A DNA stretch of 40,122 bases from Rubrivivax sp. (GTDB lineage Bacteria > Pseudomonadota > Gammaproteobacteria > Burkholderiales > Burkholderiaceae_C), in contig JAEUPE010000117.1 of NCBI GenBank assembly GCA_016790435.1, positions 1 through 40,122 on the forward strand, given 5' to 3'. Numbering within the stretch: the first letter of the stretch is position 1; every line of letters begins with the position of its first letter. Below the pieces are notes generated by a model. The model had not been told where the DNA came from. It was given only the letters and a program-made list of their open reading frames with translations, and did no database searches. A program made the position numbers and the translations under genes. Shown here in pieces: positions 16,603 to 25,297 of this stretch.

Positions 16603-18138
16603 ATGAGCCTGTTCGAGATGCACGGCATCAGCAAGCGCTACGGCGGCGTGCATGCCTTGCAGCAGGCCGACCTCGTCGTCGAGGCCGGCCGCATCCACGC
16701 CGTGCTGGGCGAGAACGGCGCCGGCACGTCGACGCTGATCAAGGTGATCGCCGGCGTGGTGGCGCCCGACGAAGGGCGCCTGCTGCTCGATGGCCGTGCC
16801 GTGGCCTTCGCCACGCCCGCCGCCGCCTCGGCGGCGGGCATCGCCTGCATCTTCCAGGAGTTGTCGCTGATCCCCGACCTCTCGGTGGCCGACAACATCG
16901 CGATCAGCAACCCGCCGCGGCGCTTCGGCCTCATCGACCGGCGCGCGCAGCGCCGCATGGCCGAGGAGGCACTGGCGCGGGCCGGTGCCGAAGACATCCA
17001 CCCGCTGGCGCAGGTGAAGGACCTGTCGCTGTCGCGCCGGCAGATGGTGGAGATCGCCAAGGCGCTGGCGCGGCGGCCGCGCATCCTGATCCTCGACGAG
17101 GCCACTTCCGCGCTGGCGGCGGCCGATGTGCACCGGATCGTCGCCGTGCTCAAGCGGCTGCGCGCCGAAGGCCTGGCGCTGATCTACATCTCGCATCGCA
17201 TGCACGAGATCGCCGAGCTGGCCGACGACTGCACCGTGTTCTGCAACGGCCGCAGCGTGGCGCGCTTCGCCGCCGGCACCAAGACCGATGCCGAGGTGGT
17301 GGAGCTGATGATCGGCCGCGAGATCAGCCACACCTTTCCGCCCAAGCCGCAGGCGCAGCGGGCACCGGGCACGGCGCCGCGCCTGGAGCTGCGCCGCCTG
17401 TCGTGGACCGACCGGCTGAGCGACATCTCGCTGAAGCTGCATGCCGGCGAGGTGATCGGCCTGGGCGGGCTCGACGGCCAGGGCCAGCGCGAGCTGTTGC
17501 TGGCGCTGTTCGGCGTGCTGCGCGGCACGCGCGGCGAACTGCTGGTCGACGGCCGGGTGACACAGGTGAAAGGCCCCGATGCCGCCAAGCGGCCCGAGGT
17601 GCGCATGGCGCTGATTCCGGAAGACCGCAAGACCGAGGGGCTGATGCTGCCGATGTCGGTGGGCGAGAACCTCTCGTTCGCCGCGCTGTCGCAGCTGTCG
17701 CGCTGGGGCGTGGTCGATCGCCGCGCCGAGGGCGAGGCGATCGAGCGCATCATGAAGCTGCTCGCCGTGCGCAGCGACGGCGCGGCGCCGCCGGCCGGCT
17801 CGCTCTCGGGCGGCAACCAGCAGAAGCTCGTCATCGGCAAGTGGCTGCTGACGGCGCCGCGCATCATCCTGCTCAACGACCCGACGCGTGGCATCGACGT
17901 CGGCACCAAGCAGGAGATCTACCAGCTGCTGCGCCGCCTGGCCGACGACGGCGCGGCCATCCTTTTCTACTCGACCGACTACGACGAGCTGATCGGCTGC
18001 TGCGACCGCGTGCTGGTGATGTTCGAAGGCGCCGTGACGCGCGAGCTGGTGGGCGACGAGATCACCGAGCACGCGCTCGTCAGCAGCGCGCTGAACCTGC
18101 CGCTGGTGCGTAGCGAGCTGCCCGGAGTGCCCGCATGA
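16603..18138 (+). CDS. CUT2 sugar ABC transporter, double ATP-binding subunit (system 2) with altered Walker A
   Basis: RbsA-type ATPase of 511 residues with two nucleotide-binding halves. The first P-loop reads GENGAGTST, with T42 where the essential lysine should be (codon ACG at 16726-16728, one base from AAG). The rest of this half is normal: signature LSLSRRQ and Walker B ILILDEATSA. The second half has GLDGQGQREL in place of the P-loop, signature LSGGNQQK and IILLNDPTRGIDVG; from memory the ND form is common in this subfamily. Since the second P-loop is degenerate in the whole family, loss of the first lysine would leave no canonical ATP site. Either hydrolysis is impaired or the base is a sequencing error. 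The stop overlaps the next start as ATGA. Confidence 0.92.
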   Translation: MSLFEMHGISKRYGGVHALQQADLVVEAGRIHAVLGENGAGTSTLIKVIAGVVAPDEGRLLLDGRAVAFATPAAASAAGIACIFQELSLIPDLSVADNIAISNPPRRFGLIDRRAQRRMAEEALARAGAEDIHPLAQVKDLSLSRRQMVEIAKALARRPRILILDEATSALAAADVHRIVAVLKRLRAEGLALIYISHRMHEIAELADDCTVFCNGRSVARFAAGTKTDAEVVELMIGREISHTFPPKPQAQRAPGTAPRLELRRLSWTDRLSDISLKLHAGEVIGLGGLDGQGQRELLLALFGVLRGTRGELLVDGRVTQVKGPDAAKRPEVRMALIPEDRKTEGLMLPMSVGENLSFAALSQLSRWGVVDRRAEGEAIERIMKLLAVRSDGAAPPAGSLSGGNQQKLVIGKWLLTAPRIILLNDPTRGIDVGTKQEIYQLLRRLADDGAAILFYSTDYDELIGCCDRVLVMFEGAVTRELVGDEITEHALVSSALNLPLVRSELPGVPA

Positions 18139-19130
18139 GGCAAGGTGACTGGGGCGACTGGGGCTACCGGCTGCGCGAGTACCGCGGCACGCTGCTGGCG
18201 CTGGCCGCCTTCCTGGCGATGTTCGCGATCTACATCGCCAACCACCCGGTGGGGCTCACGCCCAACGTGGCGCAGACCGCGGCCAACAAAGGCGTGCTGC
18301 TGGCGATCGTGGCGATGGCGCAGACGCTGGTCGTGCTTACCTCGGGCATCGACCTGTCGGTGGGCATGGTGCTCGTGTTGACCAACTGCCTGGCCTCGAC
18401 CCTCGTCGTCGGCTCGCCGCTGCAGGTGGCGCTGGGCACGGTGGGCGTGCTCGCCACCGGCGCGCTGTGCGGGGCCATCAACGCGCTCATCGTGATCCAC
18501 GGGCGTCTGCAGCCCATCGTCGTCACCATCGCCACCGGCGCCGTGTACTACGGCGCGGCACTGGCGCTGCGCCGCGTGCCCGGCGGCGACATCGACGGCA
18601 CGCTGGCCGACGCGCTCACCGGCCAGCTCTTCGGCTGGCTGCCCGCGAGCCTGGTGTTGCTGCTGGGGCTGGTGCTGCTGGTGTGGCTGCCGTTCCGGCA
18701 CTCGGTGCTGGGGCGTGCCACCTACGCCATCGGCTCGGCCGAGGTGGCGGCGTACATGTCGGGGGTGCCCGTGCGGCGCGCCAAGTTCGCCGCCTACACG
18801 CTCTCGGGGCTGTTGGCGGCGGTGGCGGGGCTCTTCATCACCTGTGTCACGTCCTCGGGCGAGGCGTCGGCGGCCAACGGCAACACCTACACGCTGTACT
18901 CGATTGCCGCGGTGGTGCTGGGCGGCGTGTCGCTCTTCGGCGGGTCGGGCAGTGCGGTGGGGGCCATCTTCGGTGCGCTGATGTTCCGCACCATCGGCGA
19001 CCTGCTGTTCGTGTTCGAGCTCGAGCCGCTGTGGCAGCCCCTGTTCCAGGGCCTGGTGCTGGCCGTGGCCGTGAGCCTGGGGGCCTTGCGGCTGCTGCGG
19101 GTGCGCAACCGGCTGGACCTTTATGGGTGA
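18135..19130 (+). CDS. CUT2 sugar ABC transporter permease (system 2, subunit a)
   Basis: Inner-membrane permease of 331 residues, BPD_transp_2 family, with about 8-10 hydrophobic helices. The family signature TSGIDLSVGMVLVLTNC is present, as is the ATPase-contact loop GSAEVAAYMSGVPVRRAK, followed by GGVSLFGGSGSAVGAIFGAL. The start overlaps ATPase2 by four nt and the stop overlaps the next permease by eight. Together with subunit b it would form a heterodimeric channel, as in the rhamnose (RhaPQ) and AI-2 (LsrCD) importers, unlike systems 1 and 3, which have a single permease. Confidence 0.92.
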   Translation: MRQGDWGDWGYRLREYRGTLLALAAFLAMFAIYIANHPVGLTPNVAQTAANKGVLLAIVAMAQTLVVLTSGIDLSVGMVLVLTNCLASTLVVGSPLQVALGTVGVLATGALCGAINALIVIHGRLQPIVVTIATGAVYYGAALALRRVPGGDIDGTLADALTGQLFGWLPASLVLLLGLVLLVWLPFRHSVLGRATYAIGSAEVAAYMSGVPVRRAKFAAYTLSGLLAAVAGLFITCVTSSGEASAANGNTYTLYSIAAVVLGGVSLFGGSGSAVGAIFGALMFRTIGDLLFVFELEPLWQPLFQGLVLAVAVSLGALRLLRVRNRLDLYG

Positions 19131-20082
19131 TCGGAACCCGTTCCGCAGGCTCGACCCGGCCATCTTGGCTGCCTTCGGCTGCATCGTCGTGCTGTTGCTG
19201 CTGGGCAGCCTGTACTCGAGCAGCTTCCTCTCGCCCGAGTACCTGCTGCAGCAGTTGAAAGTGGCCTCGTTCCTGGGCGTCATCGCCACCGGCGCGATGC
19301 TCGTGATCCTGCTCGGGCAGATTGATCTCTCGGTGCCCTGGGTGGTGGCCGCGGGCGGCATGATGTCCACCGCCGTGGCCGGCCTCGGCCCGCTCGGGCA
19401 GGTGCTGGCCATTCCGGCGGGCGTGGCCTGCGGCGTGCTCCTGGGCCTGGTCAACGGCGCCGGCGTGGCCTACCTCAGGCTGCCCTCGATGGTGGTGACG
19501 CTGGCGGTGAACGCCGTGACGCAGGGCCTGATGGTGGCGCACACGGGCGGCTTCGCACCGCAGGATGCGTCGTCGCCGGCGATGCGCTACCTGGCCACCG
19601 GCGACACCTTGTTCGGGGTCCCGAACGCGTTGGTGGTGTGGGTGGCCATCGGCGCGGCCACGGTCTTCCTGCTCAGCCGCACGACCTTCGGCCGCGTCGT
19701 CTACGCCATCGGCAACCGCGAGCGCGCTGCCTATCTGTCGGGCGCGCGCGTGCGCCTGGTGCTGCTGGCCAGCTTCGCGCTCGCCGGGGCGCTCTCGGCT
19801 TTCGGCGGCGTGCTCCTGGCCGGCTATGCGAGCAAGGCCGCCCAGGCGATGGGCGACGCCTACCTGCTGCCGGCGATCGCCGCCGTGGTGCTGGGGGGCA
19901 CGTCCATCCTCGGCGGCCGTGGCAACTATCTCGGCACCGTGGCCGGGGTCATCCTGATCACGCTGCTGCAGTCCAGTCTCTCGGTGATGCAGATCCAGGA
20001 GTGGGGCCGCCACGTGATCTACGGCGTCGTCATCGTTGCGATGCTGCTGGTCTACGGCCGCGGGCGGCGCGCCGGCGATTGA
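19123..20082 (+). CDS. CUT2 sugar ABC transporter permease (system 2, subunit b)
   Basis: Second permease of the system, 319 residues, same family as its neighbour. It shows the hallmark LLGQIDLSVPWVVAAGGMM, the ATPase-contact loop GNRERAAYLSGARVR and the late glycine-rich segment GGTSILGGRGNYLGTVAGV. It begins eight nt inside the preceding permease gene, so translation is coupled and a 1:1 heterodimer is likely. The lactonase gene follows 26 nt downstream. Confidence 0.92.
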   Translation: MGDRNPFRRLDPAILAAFGCIVVLLLLGSLYSSSFLSPEYLLQQLKVASFLGVIATGAMLVILLGQIDLSVPWVVAAGGMMSTAVAGLGPLGQVLAIPAGVACGVLLGLVNGAGVAYLRLPSMVVTLAVNAVTQGLMVAHTGGFAPQDASSPAMRYLATGDTLFGVPNALVVWVAIGAATVFLLSRTTFGRVVYAIGNRERAAYLSGARVRLVLLASFALAGALSAFGGVLLAGYASKAAQAMGDAYLLPAIAAVVLGGTSILGGRGNYLGTVAGVILITLLQSSLSVMQIQEWGRHVIYGVVIVAMLLVYGRGRRAGD

Positions 20083-20108
20083 GACAGGCGCGAGGAGGCG
20101 CCGTGAAC

Positions 20109-21038
20109 ATGGCGAACTGGCTGAGCGACAGCTTCGAGCTGATCGACCCGCGCTTCAAGGCGCTGGCTTTCCCCAATGTCCACCTGGAGCGTTTGCACAC
20201 CGGCTGCCGCTGGGCCGAGGGGCCGGCATGGTTCGCGGCCGGCCGCTACCTGGTGTGGAGCGACATCCCGAACGACCGCATGCTGCGCTGGGACGACACC
20301 GACGGCTCGGTGTCGGTGTTCCGCCAGCCGGCGATGAACACCAATGGCCACACCGCCGATCGCGAAGGCCGCCTGGTGAGTTGCGAGCACCGCGGCCGTT
20401 GCATCTCGCGCACCGGGTTCGACGGCCGGCGCGAGGTGCTGGCCGATCGGCACGAGGGGCGGTGCTTCAATTCGCCGAACGACGTGGTCGTGAAGTCCGA
20501 CGGCAGCATCTGGTTCACCGACCCGAGCTACGGCATCGACAGCGACTACGAAGGCGATGCCGCGCCGAGCGAGATCGGCGCGAGCCACGTCTACCGGCTC
20601 GACCCGGCGAGCGGCCGCGTCGAAATCGTGGCCGACGACTTCGTGCAGCCCAACGGCCTGGCCTTCTCGCCCGACGAAACGCTGCTGTACATCGTCGACA
20701 CCGGCCTCACGCACCGCGCCGGCGGGCCCCACCACGTGCGCCGCTTCAGCGTCGGTGCCGACGGGCGCACGCTCTCGGGCGGCGAGGTGTTCGCGACCTG
20801 TCCGGCCGGGCTCTACGACGGCCTGCGCGTCGACGTGCACGGCAACGTCTGGCTCTCGGCAGGCGACGGCGTGCACTGCCACGCCCCGGACGGCACGTTG
20901 CTCGGCAAGATCCGCGTTCCCGAGACGGTGGCAAACCTGTGCTTCGGCGGCGCCAAGCTGAACCGCCTGTTCATCTGTGCCACGACCTCGCTGTACGCCG
21001 TGTACCTGAACACGCGCGCTGCGCGGCGCGGCCAATAG
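20109..21038 (+). CDS. SMP-30/gluconolactonase/LRE-family sugar lactonase
   Basis: Six-bladed beta-propeller metal enzyme predicted to hydrolyse a sugar lactone to the aldonic acid. About 309 residues, the family norm. Metal-ligand motifs are recognisable: the glutamate of CRWAEGPAW, the asparagine-aspartate of FNSPNDVVVKSDG and the aspartate of LRVDVHGNVW. AGGAGG at 20093-20098 precedes both ATG 20109 (10-nt spacer) and GTG 20103 (4-nt spacer); I prefer the ATG, and the choice changes two residues. The frame is open far upstream, but that stretch is the shadow of the permease gene. As the last gene of the system 2 unit it supplies the lactone-opening step that would follow a dehydrogenase such as the SDR at 9542 or the Gfo/Idh enzyme at 24252. 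Confidence 0.92.
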   Translation: MANWLSDSFELIDPRFKALAFPNVHLERLHTGCRWAEGPAWFAAGRYLVWSDIPNDRMLRWDDTDGSVSVFRQPAMNTNGHTADREGRLVSCEHRGRCISRTGFDGRREVLADRHEGRCFNSPNDVVVKSDGSIWFTDPSYGIDSDYEGDAAPSEIGASHVYRLDPASGRVEIVADDFVQPNGLAFSPDETLLYIVDTGLTHRAGGPHHVRRFSVGADGRTLSGGEVFATCPAGLYDGLRVDVHGNVWLSAGDGVHCHAPDGTLLGKIRVPETVANLCFGGAKLNRLFICATTSLYAVYLNTRAARRGQ

Positions 21039-21043
21039 CGCTA

Positions 21044-21073
21044 GCCAACGCCAGGTTGGCCTTGCGGCAAGGC
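21044..21073. terminator. Two adjacent hairpins between convergent genes
   Basis: GCCAAC/GTTGGC (21044-21049 with 21055-21060, 5-nt loop) and GCCTTG/CAAGGC (21059-21064 with 21068-21073, 3-nt loop) lie in the 56-nt gap where the lactonase gene and permease3 converge. Position fits a bidirectional terminator; no T run is present. The second shares GGCAAGGCGGC with the hairpin after galM. Confidence 0.4.
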
Positions 21074-21094
21074 GGCCGCTGGGCCGGCGCCGGT

Positions 21095-22165
21095 TCAGTC
21101 GTTCGCGCTGCGCGCGCGCAGGCGGTCGAAAAGCACCGCCACGACGATGAAGCTGCCGACGAACGTGCCTTGCCAGAAGGTGCTGATGCCCAGCAACGTG
21201 AGGCTGTTGCGGATGACTTCGATCAGCGACGCTCCGACCACCGCGCCAAGGGCGGTGCCGATGCCGCCCGCGAGGTTGGCGCCACCGATGACCGCGGCGG
21301 CGATGACCGTGAGCTCCATGCCCTGGCCGAGGCCGGTGGTGATGGTGCCGAGCCAGCCCACCTCCAGGATGCCGGTGATGCCGGCGCACAGCGCGCTGAA
21401 CATGTAGACGCTGAGCTTGATCGCCTTCACCGGCACGCCGGTGAGCAGCGCCGCCCGCTCGTTGCCGCCGATGGCGAACAGGTAGCGGCCCCAGCGCGTC
21501 CAGCGGAAGGCCAGGCTCGTCAGCACCAGCAGGGCCAGCAGGAACAGCAGCGGATTGGGGATGTGCACCGCATCGACGAACGGCAGCGGCAGGTCCAGGA
21601 AGCCGCCGCCCAGCGCCAGCAGCACGGGCTGGTCGGGGCCGAACTCGTAGACCATGCGGTTGTCCGACAGCACCATCGCCAGGCTGCGCGCGATCGACAG
21701 CGTGCCCAGCGTGACGACGAAGGGCGGCACGCCGACGTAGGCGATGAGCAGGCCGTTGAATGCACCGACGGCCAGCGAGACAGCCAGGGCCAGCGGCACC
21801 GCGAGCCAGATGGACATGCCTGCGTTCATCGTCATGCCAATGACCATGCCCGCCAGCACCAGCACCGCGCCGACGGAGAGGTCGATGCCGCCAGTGACGA
21901 TCACGGCGGTCATGCCGATGGCGATGATGGCGACGAAGGCGAAGTTGCGCGCCACGTTGAAGAGGTTCTGCTGCGTGGCGAAGACGTCGCTGCCGAGCGC
22001 CAGGCCGACGAAGGCGAGCACCGCCGCGACCGAGACCCAGAAGGTCTGCTGGCTCATGGCCCAGCGCAGCCAGTCGCGATGCGTGCGGCCGGCGATGGCC
22101 TCTTGCAGGGCGGCATCCGCAGGTGTGGCCGTTGTGGCGGCTGTGGCGGGCGGCGTGGCGGACAT
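21095..22165 (-). CDS. CUT2 sugar ABC transporter permease (system 3)
   Basis: Inner-membrane permease of 356 residues, BPD_transp_2 family. After an alanine/threonine-rich cytoplasmic start (about 45 residues) come 8-10 hydrophobic helices with the signature TGGIDLSVGAVLVLAGMV, the ATPase-contact loop GGNERAALLTGVPVKAIK and a late GGANLAGGIGTALGAVVGA segment. It follows ATPase3 by four nt. System 3 (SBP3, single-domain ATPase, one permease) resembles the FrcBCA fructose transporter in architecture, but that does not fix the sugar. Confidence 0.92.
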   Translation of the reverse strand: MSATPPATAATTATPADAALQEAIAGRTHRDWLRWAMSQQTFWVSVAAVLAFVGLALGSDVFATQQNLFNVARNFAFVAIIAIGMTAVIVTGGIDLSVGAVLVLAGMVIGMTMNAGMSIWLAVPLALAVSLAVGAFNGLLIAYVGVPPFVVTLGTLSIARSLAMVLSDNRMVYEFGPDQPVLLALGGGFLDLPLPFVDAVHIPNPLLFLLALLVLTSLAFRWTRWGRYLFAIGGNERAALLTGVPVKAIKLSVYMFSALCAGITGILEVGWLGTITTGLGQGMELTVIAAAVIGGANLAGGIGTALGAVVGASLIEVIRNSLTLLGISTFWQGTFVGSFIVVAVLFDRLRARSAND

Positions 22166-22169
22166 GGAA

Positions 22170-22910
22170 TCAGGCCGTGGTGATGGCGCCGGTGATGAGC
22201 CCGGTCACTTCCTCGGGCGAGCTCTGCGAGACGGGCTTGTCGGCCACCTTCTGGCCGCGGCGCAGCACGACGACCCGATCGGCCACGCTGAACACGTCGG
22301 GCATGCGGTGGCTGATGAGTACGACCGCGATGCCATGGTCGCGCAGGCGCCGGATCAACCCCAGCACCTCTGCGACCTGGCGCACGCTGATGGCGGCGGT
22401 GGGTTCGTCCATGAGCACGATCTTCGGATCGGACAGCCGCGTGCGCGCGATCGCGACCGCCTGGCGCTGGCCGCCGGACATGCGGCGGACGAGGTCGCGC
22501 GGCCGCGTTTCGGACTTGAGCTCGGCGAAGAGCTCGCCGGCGCGCTGGCGCATCGTGCCGTAGTCCACCCAGCGAAAGGGGCCGAAGCGGCGCATCGGCT
22601 CGCGCCCGAGGAACACGTTCTCGGCCGCGCTCAGGTTGTCGCACAGCGCGAGATCCTGGTAGACGATCTCGACGCCCTGGTCGCGTGCGTCGGCGGGCTT
22701 GTGGAAGGCGACCGCGCGGCCGTCCATCTTCATCGTGCCGCCGCTCGGCGGGAAGTTGCCGGCGATGATCTTCACGAGCGTCGACTTGCCGGCGCCGTTG
22801 TCTCCCATCAGGCCCACGACCTCGCCGCGCTGCAGCGACAGCGACACGCCCGTCAGAGCCTGGATGGCGCCGAAGCGCTTGGTGATCGAACTCAGCTCCA
22901 GGGCGGACAT
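22170..22910 (-). CDS. Sugar ABC transporter, single ATP-binding subunit (system 3)
   Basis: Single nucleotide-binding domain, 246 residues, in contrast to the doubled ATPases of systems 1 and 2; this layout is known from FrcA-type proteins and implies a homodimer. All motifs are intact: Walker A GDNGAGKST, Q-loop VYQDLA, signature MSGGQRQ, Walker B IVLMDEPTAA and the switch histidine in LISHRM. ATG 22910 was chosen over TTG 22919; neither has a clear ribosome site. The gap to SBP3 is 127 nt and contains GC-rich inverted segments (GGCGGC-type), while permease3 follows after four nt. Confidence 0.93.
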   Translation of the reverse strand: MSALELSSITKRFGAIQALTGVSLSLQRGEVVGLMGDNGAGKSTLVKIIAGNFPPSGGTMKMDGRAVAFHKPADARDQGVEIVYQDLALCDNLSAAENVFLGREPMRRFGPFRWVDYGTMRQRAGELFAELKSETRPRDLVRRMSGGQRQAVAIARTRLSDPKIVLMDEPTAAISVRQVAEVLGLIRRLRDHGIAVVLISHRMPDVFSVADRVVVLRRGQKVADKPVSQSSPEEVTGLITGAITTA

Positions 22911-23037
22911 GGCGGTCAAGGTGCTGGGCCGGATGGGCCGAACGGGCCGGGCAGCGGCCGAGGGCGCCGCTGGCGCCCAGCCGTGGTCCTTGCGGCCAGG
23001 CGGCTCGCAGGCGGCCGTTTCAGCGGCCGCCCACCGG

Positions 23038-24030
23038 TCACTTGGCCGGGCAGGTGGCGAGATTGTCGGCCGTGCACTCGTCCAGGCCCGTGAAGAGCGG
23101 ATCGGCCGGCTTCTTTCCGTTGATGAGGTCGATCATCACCGACGGGGCGCGGTAGCCCATCTCGAACGGCCGCTGGCCGATCTGCGCGTGGCTGCGGCCC
23201 GACTTCAGCGCGTCGAGCTGGGGCGGCAGCGTGTCGCCGGCGATGATGACGAGTTCCTTGCTCTTGAGCTTGGGCATCACCTGGCCCGTGACCTGCGAGT
23301 AGGCCTGCGGCCCGAATTGGGCCCAGCCACCGACGAGGATGAAGGCATCGAGCTTCGGATTCTTCGTGAAGACGTCGGCCATCTGCTGGTTGGCCAGGTC
23401 GATCTGGTCGTTCGTGAACAGCGGGCAACCCGCGATCTCCGTCCAGCCACCCTCGCCCTTGAGTCGGGCCGTGCCCTTCTTGCCGCTGATGGTGTCGCGG
23501 AACCCGGCCGCGCGCGCGTTGATGTTGTCCGCCGCCACGTTGCCCAGCTGCAGGCAGACGCTGCCGCCCTTGGCCTTGTGCTGCTTCAGGTGCTTGGCCA
23601 TCAACACGCCCATGTCGTAGTTGTTGGTGCCGAGGTAGGTCTTGCGCTGCGCCCGGTCGGCGGCGGCCAGGTCGGCGTCGATCGTCATGATCGGCATCTT
23701 CGGCTTCTTCGCCTTCAGCATGTTGCCCATCGCCGGCGCGTTCGACGGCGAGATGGCGATGGCGGCCACGCCCTTGTTGATCAGGTCCTCGACCATCTGC
23801 ACCTGGCCGGCTTCGTCAGCGCTGGAGGCGGGCCCGGTGTACAGGCACGTGTACTCGGAGTTGGGGTTCTCCTTGTTCCACTTCGCGCACCCGTCACCGA
23901 GCACGGTGAAGAACGGGTTGTCGACGCCCTTGACGACCACGGCCAGGGTCTTCTTCTGCGCCCAGGCCGGACCAGCGACGAGGATCGCGGCGAGCGCGGC
24001 GCCCGCCATCGTGCGTGCCCAATTGTTCAT
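23038..24030 (-). CDS. Periplasmic sugar-binding protein (system 3)
   Basis: Type-1 periplasmic binding protein, 330 residues. Signal peptide ends at PAWA|QKK after residue 24, and TAGGAGAC lies directly before ATG 24030. The mature protein starts TLAVVVKGVDNPFF, the usual first strand with an aromatic ligand-stacking pair, and continues with GVAAIAISPSNAPA, MTIDADLAAADR and ILVGGWAQFGP. It has six cysteines (GDGCAKW, YTCLY, VCLQL, AGCPLF, DECTAD, ATCPAK), many for this family, suggesting disulfides and an extended C-terminus. The operator at 24190-24205 lies 160 nt upstream. First gene of the system 3 operon. Confidence 0.93.
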   Translation of the reverse strand: MNNWARTMAGAALAAILVAGPAWAQKKTLAVVVKGVDNPFFTVLGDGCAKWNKENPNSEYTCLYTGPASSADEAGQVQMVEDLINKGVAAIAISPSNAPAMGNMLKAKKPKMPIMTIDADLAAADRAQRKTYLGTNNYDMGVLMAKHLKQHKAKGGSVCLQLGNVAADNINARAAGFRDTISGKKGTARLKGEGGWTEIAGCPLFTNDQIDLANQQMADVFTKNPKLDAFILVGGWAQFGPQAYSQVTGQVMPKLKSKELVIIAGDTLPPQLDALKSGRSHAQIGQRPFEMGYRAPSVMIDLINGKKPADPLFTGLDECTADNLATCPAK

Positions 24031-24189
24031 GTCTCCTAGCTCCTCAGTCGGATGCGCCGCGACGCAGCGCTTGTCGGTACCGGGTTGAAACCGAGCGTGG
24101 CCGGCCTAGTGCACGACCTGACGACTCGGTCCAGGCTGCTTGCCAGGGTCGAAGCGCGGATGTGCACTCGACCCCGGGTGAAGTCATTG

Positions 24190-24205
24190 TGAGGTGCGCA
24201 CCTCA
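24190..24205. promoter_or_regulatory. LacI-type operator upstream of system 3 operon
   Basis: TGAGGTGCGCACCTCA, a perfect 16-bp palindrome with central CG, followed by TTT. It is the best copy of the four and lies in the 221-nt gap between the Gfo/Idh stop and the SBP3 start. No clear -10/-35 pair is visible near it. Confidence 0.8.
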
Positions 24206-24251
24206 TTTCCGCTCTGCTGGTTTCCCCTGAAGGGCTCGAAGGGGCGGCTGG

Positions 24252-25253
24252 TCAGCCGATCGCCTCCCAGCCGCCGCTGCGCTCGGAGCGCCAGAGCGCG
24301 TCGATCACGGTCATCTGGGCCACGGCGTCCTGCAGCCCCCAGGCGGGCGCATCCAGCCCGCGCACGAGGCGCGAGAAGGCCTCCACCTGCAGGCGGTACT
24401 GGTCGGCGGCCGGCATCGTCTCGGTGACGATGCCGCTGCCGTCGAGGGCGCCGCCGGCGTCGATCCCGATGCGCATCTGGCCGCCCTGCGGCGCGTTGAA
24501 GGGGATCTGCAGTTCAATGCGGCCGGTCGTGCCGACCGCCTGCACGCGCTGATGGGGGCAGCTCTGCGTGGAAACGGTGAAGGCGAGGTGGCGCCCGTCG
24601 CCGAAGTCGAGCAGGGCGCTCGTCGTGCGGTCGGTGCCGAGCGCCGCGTCGCGGTCGACGAGGGCCACGGCGCGCGACGGCTCCGCCTCGAAGAGATAGC
24701 GTCCCGCGAGGATGGCATAACAGCCGATGTCGTACAGCGCGCCGCCGCCGATGTCGGCCTGGTTGCGGATGTTGGCCGGGTCGTCGTTGAAGTAGGAGAA
24801 GAACACCTGCACCGCTCGCAGCCGGCCGATGCGGCCCGCGCGCACTAGCTCGCGCGCGCGCAGCCACTGCGGGTGGTGCCGGACCATGAAGGCTTCTTCG
24901 ATGTGCACCTTGCTCGCTGCCTCGCGCAGGGCGAGCGCGTCGTCGGCGCGCAGCGCCAGCGGCTTTTCGCAGAGCACGTGCTTGCCGGCGGCGGCCGCAG
25001 CCAGCGTGAGCGGTATGTGCAGGTGGTTGGGCAGGGGGTTGTAGATGGCCTCGATCTGCGGGTCAGCGATGAGTGCCTCGTAGGAGCCGTAGGCCCGCTC
25101 GATGCCATGCGCCTGTGCCGCCTGCCGCGCTGCGCCCTCGGAGCGCGAGGCGATGGCGCGCAGATCCACCCCTGCGCTTTGGCGCATCGCAGGCAGCACC
25201 TTCTCCAGACCGATCCTGGCCGTGCTCAGCACGCCCCACACCACCGGTTTCAT
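24252..25253 (-). CDS. Gfo/Idh/MocA-family sugar oxidoreductase
   Basis: NAD(P)-dependent oxidoreductase, 333 residues. N-terminal Rossmann domain with GVLSTARIG, the family motif CEKPLAL (EKP, lysine near the nicotinamide), and the substrate-domain signature GGGALYDIGCYAI carrying the catalytic D-x-x-x-Y/H-type segment. The overall sequence resembles dimeric aldose (xylose) dehydrogenases and dihydrodiol dehydrogenases. I chose ATG 25253 because AAAGGAGA lies a few nt upstream; an in-frame start at 25280 has nothing comparable. It is divergent from the LacI gene, with an operator between them, so it is probably controlled by that regulator. It likely oxidises a sugar at C1 or a sugar acid; the substrate is inferred. 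Confidence 0.92.
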   Translation of the reverse strand: MKPVVWGVLSTARIGLEKVLPAMRQSAGVDLRAIASRSEGAARQAAQAHGIERAYGSYEALIADPQIEAIYNPLPNHLHIPLTLAAAAAGKHVLCEKPLALRADDALALREAASKVHIEEAFMVRHHPQWLRARELVRAGRIGRLRAVQVFFSYFNDDPANIRNQADIGGGALYDIGCYAILAGRYLFEAEPSRAVALVDRDAALGTDRTTSALLDFGDGRHLAFTVSTQSCPHQRVQAVGTTGRIELQIPFNAPQGGQMRIGIDAGGALDGSGIVTETMPAADQYRLQVEAFSRLVRGLDAPAWGLQDAVAQMTVIDALWRSERSGGWEAIG

Positions 25254-25297
25254 GACGTCTCCTTTCGTCTTCGTTGCCATCGGTCGATGGCAGCGCT

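Noticed and set aside
17869-17895. NDPTRG instead of DEPTRG in the second half of ATPase2 as a damaging change
   Set aside because: From memory this ND form is common in the same CUT2 subfamily, so it is probably a family trait, unlike the first-site lysine loss.
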